Below, one piece after another: positions 34,138 to 42,910 of a DNA stretch of 64,000 bases. The DNA lies in contig NZ_JAGGPU010000008.1 in the NCBI RefSeq assembly GCF_018613605.1, positions 124,001 to 188,000 of the forward strand. The letters are read 5' to 3'. The position numbers and the translations under genes were made by a program. Each line of letters opens with the position of its first letter. Position 1 is the stretch's first letter. The notes below the pieces were generated by a model. It ran no database searches. It was not told the origin of the DNA and saw only the letters and a list, made by a program, of their open reading frames with translations. Source of the stretch: Pedobacter sp. ISL-64 (GTDB lineage: Bacteria > Bacteroidota > Bacteroidia > Sphingobacteriales > Sphingobacteriaceae).

Positions 34138-35541
34138 TTAATCAGGCATAATTTTGCCAGGATTTAATATTCCTTTCGGATCGAAAACTTTTTTAATACC
34201 CCGCATTAAATTAAGATGAATTTCAGAATACTTGATCGGCATAAACTCTTTTTGCACCAAACCAATTCCATGTTCACCAGATAATGTGCCACCTAAAGCG
34301 GTTGTTAATTCGAATATTTCGGCAATACCAAATTTGAGTTTGTTTTTCCAGTCTTCATCGCTCATTCCAGCTTTAATGATGTTTACGTGCAGATTTCCAT
34401 CACCGGCGTGACCATAACAAACACTTTCGAAGCCGTATTTTGCACCAATTTCTTTGATACCATTGATTAATTTAGGTAATGCCGCACGCGGAACAACGGT
34501 ATCTTCTTCTTTGTATACGGAATTGGATTTTACTGATTCGGCCATCGTTCTTCTCATCCGCCACAGTTCTTCTTTTTGAGAAGCAGTATCTGCAAACAAA
34601 ACTTCCGTGCAGTGATGCGCTTCTAAAACAACATTGGTTTTCTCACAGTTTTTAAAAATATCATCCAAATCATCTCCATCAAACTCAATCATCAATAACG
34701 CAGCAACATCATCTTTTAAATCGAACTTAATATCATCAAATTTAATTACCCATTCCACCCCTTTTCGCTCCATAAACTCTAAAGCCGATGGTGTTACCCC
34801 TGCCCTAAAAATTGCAGAAACCGCTGCGCATGCATCTTCATTCGTGCTAAAAGAGCCCATCATTAAAACCGATTGACTAGGTTTAGGTAATAATTTAGTA
34901 ACGATTTTGGTTACCACGGCCAAGGTACCTTCCGAACCTATCATCAGCTGGGTTAAATTATAACCTGACGCATATTTCAAGGTATTTGCACCTGTCCAAA
35001 TGATATCGCCGTTAGGCAAAACCACTTCGAGATTGAGAATGTATTCACGTATCGTTCCATACTTCACTACTCTTGGCCCACCAGAACCATGGGCTACATT
35101 GCCACCAATAAAACAAGATCCTTTACTACTTGGATCAACTGGGTAAAGAAGTCCTTTTTCGGCCACCGCATTGATGAATTCTTCGGTAATTACCCCGGGC
35201 TCAACAGTTGCTTGTAGGTTTTCAGTATCAATATCTAAGATAGCTTTAAACTTTTCCATTGATAAAGAAACACCGCCATAAATCGGCAGGGCGGCACCGC
35301 TTAAACCCGTACCACCACCACGTGGCGTTACCGGAACATGATGAGCGTTACAGATTTTAAGTAAAGCGGAGATTTCTTCTGGAGAAGTTGGTTTCACCAC
35401 AATTTCGGGCTGATAGCGCAAGTCTTCCGTTTCATCGTGACTGTAATTATCTAAACTTTCTACATCAGTAAAAATTTTATCTGCTCCTATTGCGGCCTTA
35501 ATTTCTGCTAAAATTTCGGGATTGATCTTCGTAAAATTCAT
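34138..35541 (-). CDS. FAD-linked oxidase, GlcD/D-lactate dehydrogenase type
   Basis: A 467-residue flavoprotein starting MNFTKINPEIL at 35541. The FAD-binding PCMH domain (about 40-220) has PVTPRGGGTGLSGAA and PSSKGSCFIGGNVAHGSGGPR; the C-terminal domain has VCYGHAGDGNLHVN and TLSGEHGIGLVQKEFM. Members oxidise D-2-hydroxy acids (glycolate, D-lactate, D-2-hydroxyglutarate). The start lies one base after the folB stop, indicating coupled translation. No separate GlcE/GlcF subunits are adjacent, so it probably works alone. Confidence 0.9.
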   Translation of the reverse strand: MNFTKINPEILAEIKAAIGADKIFTDVESLDNYSHDETEDLRYQPEIVVKPTSPEEISALLKICNAHHVPVTPRGGGTGLSGAALPIYGGVSLSMEKFKAILDIDTENLQATVEPGVITEEFINAVAEKGLLYPVDPSSKGSCFIGGNVAHGSGGPRVVKYGTIREYILNLEVVLPNGDIIWTGANTLKYASGYNLTQLMIGSEGTLAVVTKIVTKLLPKPSQSVLMMGSFSTNEDACAAVSAIFRAGVTPSALEFMERKGVEWVIKFDDIKFDLKDDVAALLMIEFDGDDLDDIFKNCEKTNVVLEAHHCTEVLFADTASQKEELWRMRRTMAESVKSNSVYKEEDTVVPRAALPKLINGIKEIGAKYGFESVCYGHAGDGNLHVNIIKAGMSDEDWKNKLKFGIAEIFELTTALGGTLSGEHGIGLVQKEFMPIKYSEIHLNLMRGIKKVFDPKGILNPGKIMPD

Positions 35542-35542
35542 T

Positions 35543-35911
35543 TTATTTTGCTGATGTATAAGATAATTTAACAAAAGAATGCCCAATTTGACCGGGCATA
35601 GGTGGATTTAGTTTTTTCATACTCACGTTAACCATTTCAACAAAAGGATACAATTCGACAACTTTCGAAATGATATTCTTCAAAACCGTTTCTAAAAGCT
35701 TTTGTGTATGTTTCATTTCTTCCATGATGATGTGATTCAGGTCCTCATAATTAACCGTCTGTGCCAGTTCATCATCAAAACCCTGCGGCGTAAATTCTGT
35801 TACTAGATCTACAACAAAATGATTTCCAATAAGTTGCTCTTCTGGGTAATAACCATGAAGGGCAAAGCATTTAACATCTTTTAAGGCTACGGTTTGTTTG
35901 AAATGACTCAT
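35543..35911 (-). CDS. folB: Dihydroneopterin aldolase (folate biosynthesis)
   Basis: A 122-residue FolB-type protein: VALKDVKCFALHGYYPEEQLIGN with the active-site segment, then TVNYEDLNHIIMEEM and NPPMPGQIGHSFVKLSY (conserved Lys/Pro region). It converts 7,8-dihydroneopterin to 6-hydroxymethyl-dihydropterin and glycolaldehyde. It is the first gene of a two-gene operon; the partner could oxidise a glycolaldehyde-derived acid such as glycolate, but this link is only a suggestion. Confidence 0.92.
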   Translation of the reverse strand: MSHFKQTVALKDVKCFALHGYYPEEQLIGNHFVVDLVTEFTPQGFDDELAQTVNYEDLNHIIMEEMKHTQKLLETVLKNIISKVVELYPFVEMVNVSMKKLNPPMPGQIGHSFVKLSYTSAK

Positions 35912-35977
35912 GTATGTTCTGTAAGCTGCAAAATTAAATTTTTATTCATGAATATAATGCCCATTGCCGTAAATTGT

Positions 35978-35985
35978 TACCTTTG
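35978..35985 (+). promoter_or_regulatory. Putative -7 box (TACCTTTG) of the acyl-CoA dehydrogenase gene
   Basis: It matches TAnnTTTG and lies 39 bp before the start codon; no clear -33 element is seen. Confidence 0.4.
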
Positions 35986-36024
35986 AAATGAACGCGATTT
36001 CTTAACCAGATAACACGAAATTAC

Positions 36025-37215
36025 ATGAGCAAATCAGCAAAAAAGGACCTTTACGAGGCACCAGACTATTATTTATTGGACGAATTGTTAACCGATGAGC
36101 ATAAATTAATTCGTGCAACGGCCAGAGATTGGGTAAAAAAAGAAGTAAGTCCGATTATTGAAGATTATGCGCAAAAAGCAGAATTCCCAAAACACCTAAT
36201 TAAAGGTTTGGCTGATATTGGTGCTTTCGGGCCAACTATCCCGGTTGAATATGGTGGTGCAGGTTTAGATTATACCGCTTATGGAATTTTGATGCAGGAA
36301 ATTGAACGCGGTGATTCTGGTATCCGTTCTACAGCCTCTGTGCAGGGTTCGTTGGTGATGTATCCTATTTATGCTTATGGCACTGAAGAACAACGTAAAA
36401 AATACCTACCAAAACTGGCGAGTGGCGAAATGATGGGCTGTTTTGGATTAACAGAACCTGATCACGGCTCTAATCCGGGCGGAATGGTAACCAATATCAA
36501 AGACGCAGGGAGCCACTACATTTTAAACGGTGCCAAAATGTGGATCAGTAATGCTCCTTTTGCAGATATTGCAGTGGTTTGGGCAAAAGACGAATCTGGA
36601 AAAATAAGAGGATTAGTTGTGGAACGCGGAATGGAAGGATTTTCGACTCCAGAAACACATAATAAATGGAGTTTACGTGCTTCAGCTACAGGCGAACTTG
36701 TTTTTGACAATGTAAAAGTGCCAAAAGAGAATATTTTTCCCGAAATCAGCGGATTAAAAGGTCCATTGGGCTGTTTAAACCAAGCACGTTATGGCATTGC
36801 CTGGGGCGCTTTGGGTGCAGCAATGGACTGTTATGATACTGCTTTGCGTTACTCAAAAGAGCGTGTACAGTTTGGAAAACCCATTGGTGGTTTCCAGTTA
36901 CAGCAAAAGAAACTTGCCGAAATGGTGACCGAAATTACCAAAGGGCAGCTGTTGGTTTGGCGTTTGGGCGTATTAAAAAGTGAAAACCGGGCTTCTGCAG
37001 AACAAATATCGATGGCCAAAAGGAACAGTGTAGAAATTGCACTGGACATAGCCCGTAATGCCCGCCAAATGCTTGGCGGAATGGGAATTACAGGTGAATA
37101 CTCGATTATGCGCCACATGATGAACTTAGAATCGGTAGTAACCTACGAGGGTACACACGATATACATTTACTGATCACCGGGATGGATGTAACCGGATTA
37201 AACGCATTTAAATAA
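36025..37215 (+). CDS. gcdH: Acyl-CoA dehydrogenase, glutaryl-CoA dehydrogenase type
   Basis: A 396-residue flavoenzyme. The N-terminal helical domain, FAD-binding middle (GCFGLTEPDHGSNPGGM; WISNAPFADIAVVWAK) and C-terminal domain (GKPIGGFQLQQKKLAEM) are all present. The catalytic Glu lies in TYEGTHDIH near residue 374, the position used by glutaryl-CoA dehydrogenases. It would convert glutaryl-CoA to crotonyl-CoA in Lys/Trp breakdown. Six bp separate it from the next gene, which is functionally unrelated. Confidence 0.9.
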   Translation: MSKSAKKDLYEAPDYYLLDELLTDEHKLIRATARDWVKKEVSPIIEDYAQKAEFPKHLIKGLADIGAFGPTIPVEYGGAGLDYTAYGILMQEIERGDSGIRSTASVQGSLVMYPIYAYGTEEQRKKYLPKLASGEMMGCFGLTEPDHGSNPGGMVTNIKDAGSHYILNGAKMWISNAPFADIAVVWAKDESGKIRGLVVERGMEGFSTPETHNKWSLRASATGELVFDNVKVPKENIFPEISGLKGPLGCLNQARYGIAWGALGAAMDCYDTALRYSKERVQFGKPIGGFQLQQKKLAEMVTEITKGQLLVWRLGVLKSENRASAEQISMAKRNSVEIALDIARNARQMLGGMGITGEYSIMRHMMNLESVVTYEGTHDIHLLITGMDVTGLNAFK

Positions 37216-37221
37216 AATAAT

Positions 37222-39897
37222 ATGCTAAATAAAACCGCTCTCAAAAAACTTATTCTACTTGTTTTAGCTTTTTGGATCAATATATCTTTTGCCCAAAAAA
37301 ATAATTTTTTCATTTCCAAAACTGAACCACGGTGGCTACAAAAAGTAAAAACTGTAGATAAACGCCCGGCAGCAAGAGATGTTCAGGATGGTTGGTATTT
37401 ATTTCTTTATGAGCAACAAACCAATATAGAAACATCCGAAGAATACGAGCATGATATCCGTGAGATTATTTCAGATACAGGTGTACAAAATGGCTCTGAA
37501 ATTTCTGTTACCTACGATCCATCCTATCAAAAGCTTCTTTTTCATAAAATTACCATTTGGAGAGACAATAAACCTATTGATAAGCTAAATGCGGGTAATT
37601 TCAAAATTATACAAAATGAGAAAGAACTTAGTAAATTCATTTATAGCGGCACGTTTAATGCATTCCTGATTTTAGATGATGTCCGCAAAGGAGACAGGAT
37701 TGAATTTTCTTATACAATAAAAGGGAAAAACCCGGTTTTTGATTCGCGTTATAGCAACCTGATTTATTTTGAGGGCGGAAGTCAGATTTCCAATGTTTAC
37801 GTAAGCGTACTTTTTAATAAGAAACGTAATCTCTATCTAAAAAACTTTAACTTCGTACCCCCTTTAAAAACGCTCGAAACAGGAGATTTAAAAGTATACC
37901 AGTGGCAAAGTCAGGTTTCAAAAACTTTTACGGGTTATGATTATGAACCAGAATGGTACAACCCCTACGGACGGGTTCAAATTAGCGAATACAGCAGCTG
38001 GAAGGATATAGTAGACTGGTCTATTCGTTTAAACACTTACGACCTGAAAAATTCTGCTATACTAAATGCCAAGATTAAAGAGTTAAAAGCTAAAGCCAAA
38101 AACGATCCTGAACAATATTTACAACTGGTTACTCGGTTTGTTCAAGACCAGATCAGGTATATGGGGATAGAAATGGGTCAATATTCTCACCGGCCAAACT
38201 CGCCCGAAAAGGTTTTGAGACAACGTTATGGCGATTGTAAAGATAAATCGCTTTTACTGGTTTATCTGCTAAAAAATATGGGTATACCTGCATATCCAGT
38301 TTTGATAAACACCTACCTGCGTGATAAAACGATTGATAGACTGCCCTCAACTGGCGCTTTTGACCATGTTGTGGTATTAGCAGAGTTTAACCATAAAAAA
38401 ATCTGGATTGATGCTACCATGTCTGATCAGCGTGGCCCTATAACCGAAAACTATTTCCCTTACTCGGCCAATGTTTTGGTTTTAAAACCTGGCAACGATA
38501 AACTAGAATGGGTTAAAAGCAATCCTAAAGGCAAAATTGATGCCACATCACTCATCAATCTACCGGATACCAGCCAGGGCAAAAAAGCAACCTTAGAGAT
38601 CAAAACAATTTATACCTACAATTGTGCCGATCAAATCAGGGCAGATTTAAGCAGTGATGGAACAGACAAACTGGAAAAGGATTATTTAAATTACTATGCC
38701 AAATTATATCCAGGGGTAAAAACAGCGAAAAACCTCACCGTAAAGGATGATGAGGTTAATAATATTATTTATTTAACCGAAAATTATGAAATTGAGAACA
38801 TTTGGGTAAAAGACGATTCTATTCCCAACAGATTTGATATTTATTTTTATGGAGACCTGATCAGTAACGACTTACGCAAGCTAAAACAGTGGCGTAATGT
38901 GCCTATGGAATTGATTTACCCTTGTAAAATCAACCAAAAATTAAAAATTGCATTCTCCGAGAACTGGGACGTTAAAGACAAAACATTTAATGTTGAAAGA
39001 CCAGGTTACAAATTTAATTACTCGGTAAATACTGAAGCAGACACTTTAACCATCAATTACAGTTACCAGAATTTAAAAGACGAAATATCGGCTACCGAAA
39101 TTAAACAATATATTAAAGATAGAAGCAACATCATGGATAAACTGAGTTACAGTTTATTTTGGAGTGGCGGAAATGAAACCGGAGATGAATCGGACCTGAA
39201 TTACTGGATGGTAACTTTATGCGTATTCGTTTCCATCATTATGGTGGCAGTATGCTTATTTCTTTATACCCGTAAAAAACCATTTGAGCTTGAAGAAATA
39301 AAAGAAGCCCCGAAAATTCACGGCTGGCTTATTTTGGCAGGTATCGGGATTGTAGGCATACCATTTTTCTCGTTATATACTATGATTAAAATGGATACTT
39401 TTAGTCAAAGCCTATGGGATAATCTTGAGCGTTATGATCGCTTTACTACATTTGTGTACCAGCTTTGTTTACTTATTGAAACAGCAGCAAACATGGCGCT
39501 CATTATATTTAGCATACTGATTATATTTTTATTTTTTGAGCGTCGCAAAGAATTTCCAAGGTATTACATCGGCTTTAAAATTGCCAGTATTACAATCGCG
39601 ATTTTAGATATTATATTTCTCTTTTCGATGGGTAATCACATAGGCAACCAACTCTTTACCAATTCGGATGTTACTGTATTAATCAGAAAAATAATTATTT
39701 CTGGCATTTGGGTAGCTTATTTCATTAAATCTAGTCGCGTAAAAAGTACCTTTGTATTCACATATCCAGCGTCTACATGGAGAATGGCTGTGATTAAAGA
39801 CATAAATGAGAACTTCAGGATTAACAACCTCAAGATAGAAGAAGCTATACCTGATAAGCTAGAAACAATAGATATAGAAGAAAATGAAAGATTTTAA
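37222..39897 (+). CDS. DUF3857 + transglutaminase-like + DUF2569 membrane protein
   Basis: An 891-residue protein with a signal peptide (to about residue 24, ISFAQ). DUF3857 covers about 65-230, followed by a transglutaminase-like core at about 280-400 with catalytic Cys in RQRYGDCKDKS, His in FDHVVVLAEF and Asp in WIDATMS. After a beta-rich region, four or five membrane helices (about 660-840) match DUF2569 (HGWLILAGIGIVG). DUF3857 proteins in Bacteroidota are mostly soluble periplasmic; the membrane fusion is less common. Substrate and role are unknown. Its last 14 bases overlap the next gene. Confidence 0.85.
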   Translation: MLNKTALKKLILLVLAFWINISFAQKNNFFISKTEPRWLQKVKTVDKRPAARDVQDGWYLFLYEQQTNIETSEEYEHDIREIISDTGVQNGSEISVTYDPSYQKLLFHKITIWRDNKPIDKLNAGNFKIIQNEKELSKFIYSGTFNAFLILDDVRKGDRIEFSYTIKGKNPVFDSRYSNLIYFEGGSQISNVYVSVLFNKKRNLYLKNFNFVPPLKTLETGDLKVYQWQSQVSKTFTGYDYEPEWYNPYGRVQISEYSSWKDIVDWSIRLNTYDLKNSAILNAKIKELKAKAKNDPEQYLQLVTRFVQDQIRYMGIEMGQYSHRPNSPEKVLRQRYGDCKDKSLLLVYLLKNMGIPAYPVLINTYLRDKTIDRLPSTGAFDHVVVLAEFNHKKIWIDATMSDQRGPITENYFPYSANVLVLKPGNDKLEWVKSNPKGKIDATSLINLPDTSQGKKATLEIKTIYTYNCADQIRADLSSDGTDKLEKDYLNYYAKLYPGVKTAKNLTVKDDEVNNIIYLTENYEIENIWVKDDSIPNRFDIYFYGDLISNDLRKLKQWRNVPMELIYPCKINQKLKIAFSENWDVKDKTFNVERPGYKFNYSVNTEADTLTINYSYQNLKDEISATEIKQYIKDRSNIMDKLSYSLFWSGGNETGDESDLNYWMVTLCVFVSIIMVAVCLFLYTRKKPFELEEIKEAPKIHGWLILAGIGIVGIPFFSLYTMIKMDTFSQSLWDNLERYDRFTTFVYQLCLLIETAANMALIIFSILIIFLFFERRKEFPRYYIGFKIASITIAILDIIFLFSMGNHIGNQLFTNSDVTVLIRKIIISGIWVAYFIKSSRVKSTFVFTYPASTWRMAVIKDINENFRINNLKIEEAIPDKLETIDIEENERF

Positions 39898-40264
39898 AAA
39901 ATACACCTACATACCTGCCCCACCAGAAGAAGTTTATTTAGCCCTTACCAAAGAAACCAGCATAAAACTATGGACTGGTGCTGAAGTAGAGTTTGAAGAA
40001 TTGCCAGAAACTGAATTTTCTTTCTGGGATGGAGATATTACAGGCAAAAATATTGAGTTTGTTTACGGTAAACAGATTGTTCAACAATGGTACTTTGGAG
40101 AAGAAAACGAACCTTCTATTGTAACCATAAAACTTCACGAAGATAAAAAAGGAACTTCACTAGAATTTAAACAAACCAATATCCCTGATGAAGATTATAA
40201 AGATTTTACAGATGGGATCCAGGAATATTTCTTGGGAGGTTTAGTAGATTTCTTTGACGAATAA
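39884..40264 (+). CDS. SRPBCC (AHSA1/START-like) domain protein
   Basis: A 126-residue protein filling one Bet v1-like domain: FKKYTYIPAPPEEVYLALT at the start, FWDGDITGKNIEFVYGKQIVQQWYF in the middle and a C-terminal helix (DGIQEYFLGGLVDFFDE). These bind hydrophobic ligands or assist Hsp90-type chaperones; the exact role is unknown. It overlaps the preceding gene by 14 bp and precedes a lipoprotein gene by 14 bp, so the three are probably one transcript. Confidence 0.82.
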   Translation: MKDFKKYTYIPAPPEEVYLALTKETSIKLWTGAEVEFEELPETEFSFWDGDITGKNIEFVYGKQIVQQWYFGEENEPSIVTIKLHEDKKGTSLEFKQTNIPDEDYKDFTDGIQEYFLGGLVDFFDE

Positions 40265-40278
40265 ACAAAAAACTAAAA

Positions 40279-41091
40279 ATGAAAAATCAAATTATCGCTC
40301 TTTCTTCTTTACTTTTTCTTATCACATTTACTTCTTGCACATCTTTGCTTACTCCAGCTATCTTAGGGAACAACATGGGCTATATGCCAAAAGCAATGGG
40401 TGCAGACAGTGTTAAAACGTTAACAAATGTATCAGCAAGTTATGCTGGTTCTACTTCACCAAGCGCTGGTACGGATTTTGGATTGGGAATGGCAAATATA
40501 AGCCAGTCGCATACTTTCAAAAAATCAAACATTTCTTATGGTGTTTTCGCTTATGCTGGAAAAGCATCAGGCGGAGAAAACGACAACGATGTAGAAAATT
40601 TAAAGAATTATCTCCCATCCTTTAAAAAATCGATCAGTGGCGTTGGGTTAAGATTTTCTGCTGGCCTACACAACACCTCAGCTAACGGAAATACAGATTT
40701 CAGGTACATTAACTTTGAAAATGCGCTTAGCTTCGAAGGTGGAGCTTACACCAAATTTAGACAAGAGGTATATAGCAATCCCATTCCAGATTATGTGGCA
40801 GTAACAAATAGAAAGGTACTTTGGACAACAGGATTATCTACCGAGGTAATCTGGAGAGCTAGAAATGACCACGATATAAGGCATGCATTTAGATTTTTTC
40901 TTGGCGGTACACCTAATTTTGCAAATAGTTTCAGATCTGGCGTAAAAGCTTACGATGAAATTAACCGGAAAAATTCATTCAGTTGGATTTTTAACTATTT
41001 CTTATACATCAAGCGATTTTCTCTTTCTTATGAAATGGCTGACAATGTTAATTATGCACAAAAGATAAGTCTCGGTTATTCATTTCAATAA
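40279..41091 (+). CDS. Hypothetical lipoprotein, probably outer-membrane associated
   Basis: A 270-residue lipoprotein (lipobox TFTSC). The mature part is rich in aromatic, Gly and Ser beta-strand segments (GVFAYAGKASGG; GVGLRFSAGLH; RFSLSYEMADN) and ends KISLGYSFQ, an aromatic C-terminus typical of small beta-barrels. I do not recognise a family. A lipid anchor plus barrel-like strands is unusual and may mean a surface-anchored beta-sandwich. Confidence 0.7.
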   Translation: MKNQIIALSSLLFLITFTSCTSLLTPAILGNNMGYMPKAMGADSVKTLTNVSASYAGSTSPSAGTDFGLGMANISQSHTFKKSNISYGVFAYAGKASGGENDNDVENLKNYLPSFKKSISGVGLRFSAGLHNTSANGNTDFRYINFENALSFEGGAYTKFRQEVYSNPIPDYVAVTNRKVLWTTGLSTEVIWRARNDHDIRHAFRFFLGGTPNFANSFRSGVKAYDEINRKNSFSWIFNYFLYIKRFSLSYEMADNVNYAQKISLGYSFQ

Positions 41092-41133
41092 AACATAATC
41101 AACCTGATGCTGTTCTGATATAAATAAAATATT

Positions 41134-41346
41134 ATGAACAGAACATTAGGAGTTATATTAATTGTTGTGGGCATCGCTATGCTCATCTGGACTGGCTTCT
41201 CTTACACTAAAAGAGAAAAAATTGTTGATGCAGGTCCCATTCAAATATCTGCCGATAAAGAAAAATCTGTCAATTGGCCTCCTTATGCAGGTGGTATTAT
41301 TCTGATAGCTGGTGTAATTGTATTTGTAGCGTCTAAGAAGAAATAA
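41134..41346 (+). CDS. Small two-helix membrane protein (70 aa)
   Basis: A 70-residue protein with two hydrophobic helices (about 4-22 and 48-65) separated by a polar loop, ending in KKK. It resembles DUF3185-type small membrane proteins: GVILIVVGIAMLIWTG and YAGGIILIAGVIVF. The function is unknown. It may be the last gene of the transcript beginning at 37222 or earlier. Confidence 0.75.
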   Translation: MNRTLGVILIVVGIAMLIWTGFSYTKREKIVDAGPIQISADKEKSVNWPPYAGGIILIAGVIVFVASKKK

Positions 41347-41352
41347 TTGATT

Positions 41353-41408
41353 TGTCATTCTGAGCCTGCCGAAGAACTTTGAAGCATTTCGACAGGCTCA
41401 ATGTGACA
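41353..41408. repeat. Mosaic intergenic repeat (copy 8)
   Basis: TGTCATTCTGAGCCTGCCGAAG at the left, CATTTCGACAGGCTCAATGTGACA at the right: an overall inverted repeat between convergent genes. Confidence 0.75.
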
Positions 41409-41410
41409 AT

Positions 41411-42580
41411 TTATATCTCGTAACTATAAACTGATCTTATTGCATCCCTTAAATTATACTTCGAAGCCATCACCTCTCCATAGGCACCAGCACTACGGAT
41501 AGCAAAAACATCACCTCTGAACGATTCAGGTTGCTCTACTTCTTTACCAAAGCAATCGGTACTTTCACAGATTGGCCCTACGATATCATATTTAACGACT
41601 TCGGACTTCGACCCCGTTACTCCAGACTGGCTAAGATTTTCGATTTTGTGATAGGCTTGATATAAGGCTGGGCGCATCAATTCAGTCATACCGGCATCTA
41701 AAACCACGAAATTTTTCTTCTTTCCGTTTTTAATATAAAGTACACGGGTAATCAATGAAGCCGATTGACCAACCAATGCCCTACCCAATTCAAAATGTAC
41801 TTCCTGACCAGGTTTAACAGTCAAAAATTCATTAAAAATCTTAAAATAAGATCCAAAGTCAGGAATCTGGTGATCAGGATTGTAATAATCGATACCTAAG
41901 CCACCACCAACATTTAATACTTTTAAGTTAAAACCTTTATCTTCAAACCAGGCGGCAAATTCGTTTACACGAACGCATAGGTTTTTATATACATCAAGAT
42001 TGGTAATCTGAGAACCGATATGAAAGTGGATGCCAATAAATTTAAGGTTTGGCGAAGCTTTTAAAGTTTCGGCACATTCTGGTAAATCCCATGAATTGAT
42101 ACCAAACTTATTTTCGTCTAAACCAGTGGTAATGTTATGGTGTGTATGTGCATCCACATTAGGATTGATGCGGATAGCCACCTGAGCTGTTTTACCTTTT
42201 TTACCGGCAAGTTCATTTAGTACCTCTAATTCCTGGATAGATTCTACGTTAAAACAGAAAATATCAAGATCAAGGGCCTCATTAATTTCTTTATCAGATT
42301 TACCTACTCCGGCAAAAACGATTTTTTTATTGTCGAAACCTACTTCAACTGCTCTTCTCACCTCTCCTGCACTCACGCAATCTGCACCGAAACCAATTTC
42401 TTTAATCTGGTTTAACAGCACAGAATTAAAATTTGCCTTTAGTGCATAGTGAATGTGAAATTGATACGGAGCCGCTGCATCTGCGCAGGTACGCAAGGTT
42501 TTTTGTAACAGATCGGTATCATAGTAGTAAAAAGGCGTTTCTATATTGTTAAACTTTGATATATCTTTATCGGTGAACAT
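41411..42580 (-). CDS. lysA: Diaminopimelate decarboxylase
   Basis: A 389-residue PLP enzyme (alanine-racemase-like barrel). The PLP Lys is in HIHYALKANFN, the glycine loop is LNVGGGLGIDYY, and the substrate site has CESTDCFGKE and AGAYGEVMASKYN. It makes L-lysine from meso-diaminopimelate, the last step of the pathway begun by the lysC product. The start is ATG at 42580; an upstream in-frame TTG at 42586 is less likely. Its start codon shares the CATG at 42578-42581 with a divergent small gene. Confidence 0.95.
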   Translation of the reverse strand: MFTDKDISKFNNIETPFYYYDTDLLQKTLRTCADAAAPYQFHIHYALKANFNSVLLNQIKEIGFGADCVSAGEVRRAVEVGFDNKKIVFAGVGKSDKEINEALDLDIFCFNVESIQELEVLNELAGKKGKTAQVAIRINPNVDAHTHHNITTGLDENKFGINSWDLPECAETLKASPNLKFIGIHFHIGSQITNLDVYKNLCVRVNEFAAWFEDKGFNLKVLNVGGGLGIDYYNPDHQIPDFGSYFKIFNEFLTVKPGQEVHFELGRALVGQSASLITRVLYIKNGKKKNFVVLDAGMTELMRPALYQAYHKIENLSQSGVTGSKSEVVKYDIVGPICESTDCFGKEVEQPESFRGDVFAIRSAGAYGEVMASKYNLRDAIRSVYSYEI

Positions 42581-42749
42581 GTTCAAATTCCTTATTATAA
42601 TTTTAATTTTATTCTTTGGGCTAATTTATTTGGGTAACTACCTGGATTTAAAGCATGGAAGAATTACCCAGAAACAATATAATGGAAAAGTCCGGTTTTT
42701 TATCGTGTTACTCTTCATTGTACTGTTCCTCTTATTTATCAAAAAATGA
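42579..42749 (+). CDS. Small two-helix membrane protein A (56 aa), antisense between lysC and lysA
   Basis: A 56-codon frame starting MFKFLIIILILFFGLIYLG, with two strong hydrophobic helices (about 3-22 and 38-54) around a polar loop (LDLKHGRITQKQYNGK). Its ATG is fused back-to-back with the lysA ATG in one CATG. Its TGA overlaps the next small frame's ATG (ATGA at 42746-42749). This tandem coupling and membrane character argue for real genes. The promoter would have to lie inside lysA, on the opposite strand. Confidence 0.55.
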   Translation: MFKFLIIILILFFGLIYLGNYLDLKHGRITQKQYNGKVRFFIVLLFIVLFLLFIKK

Positions 42750-42910
42750 AGATAGCAGCTGCCATATTTATTATTCTTATTCTTTCTGCAGGATTGTATA
42801 ACTCTTACAAAAAGCATAAAAACGGTTTGCTACCGGCAAGCTTTCTGGCTTTTCACTTTCTTATCGGATTACTGGTAATAATCGGCGCTTTTTTCCTCTT
42901 ATTCGAATAA
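42746..42910 (+). CDS. Small two-helix membrane protein B (54 aa), antisense between lysC and lysA
   Basis: A 54-codon frame starting MKIAAAIFIILILSAGLYN, again with two hydrophobic helices (about 2-17 and 30-53). It ends in the palindrome TTATTCGAATAA (42899-42910), in which both this protein and convergent lysC end with Leu-Phe-Glu-stop. The frame overlaps the lysC 3' end by 12 bp. Translation is likely coupled to protein A. The function is unknown. Confidence 0.55.
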   Translation: MKIAAAIFIILILSAGLYNSYKKHKNGLLPASFLAFHFLIGLLVIIGAFFLLFE

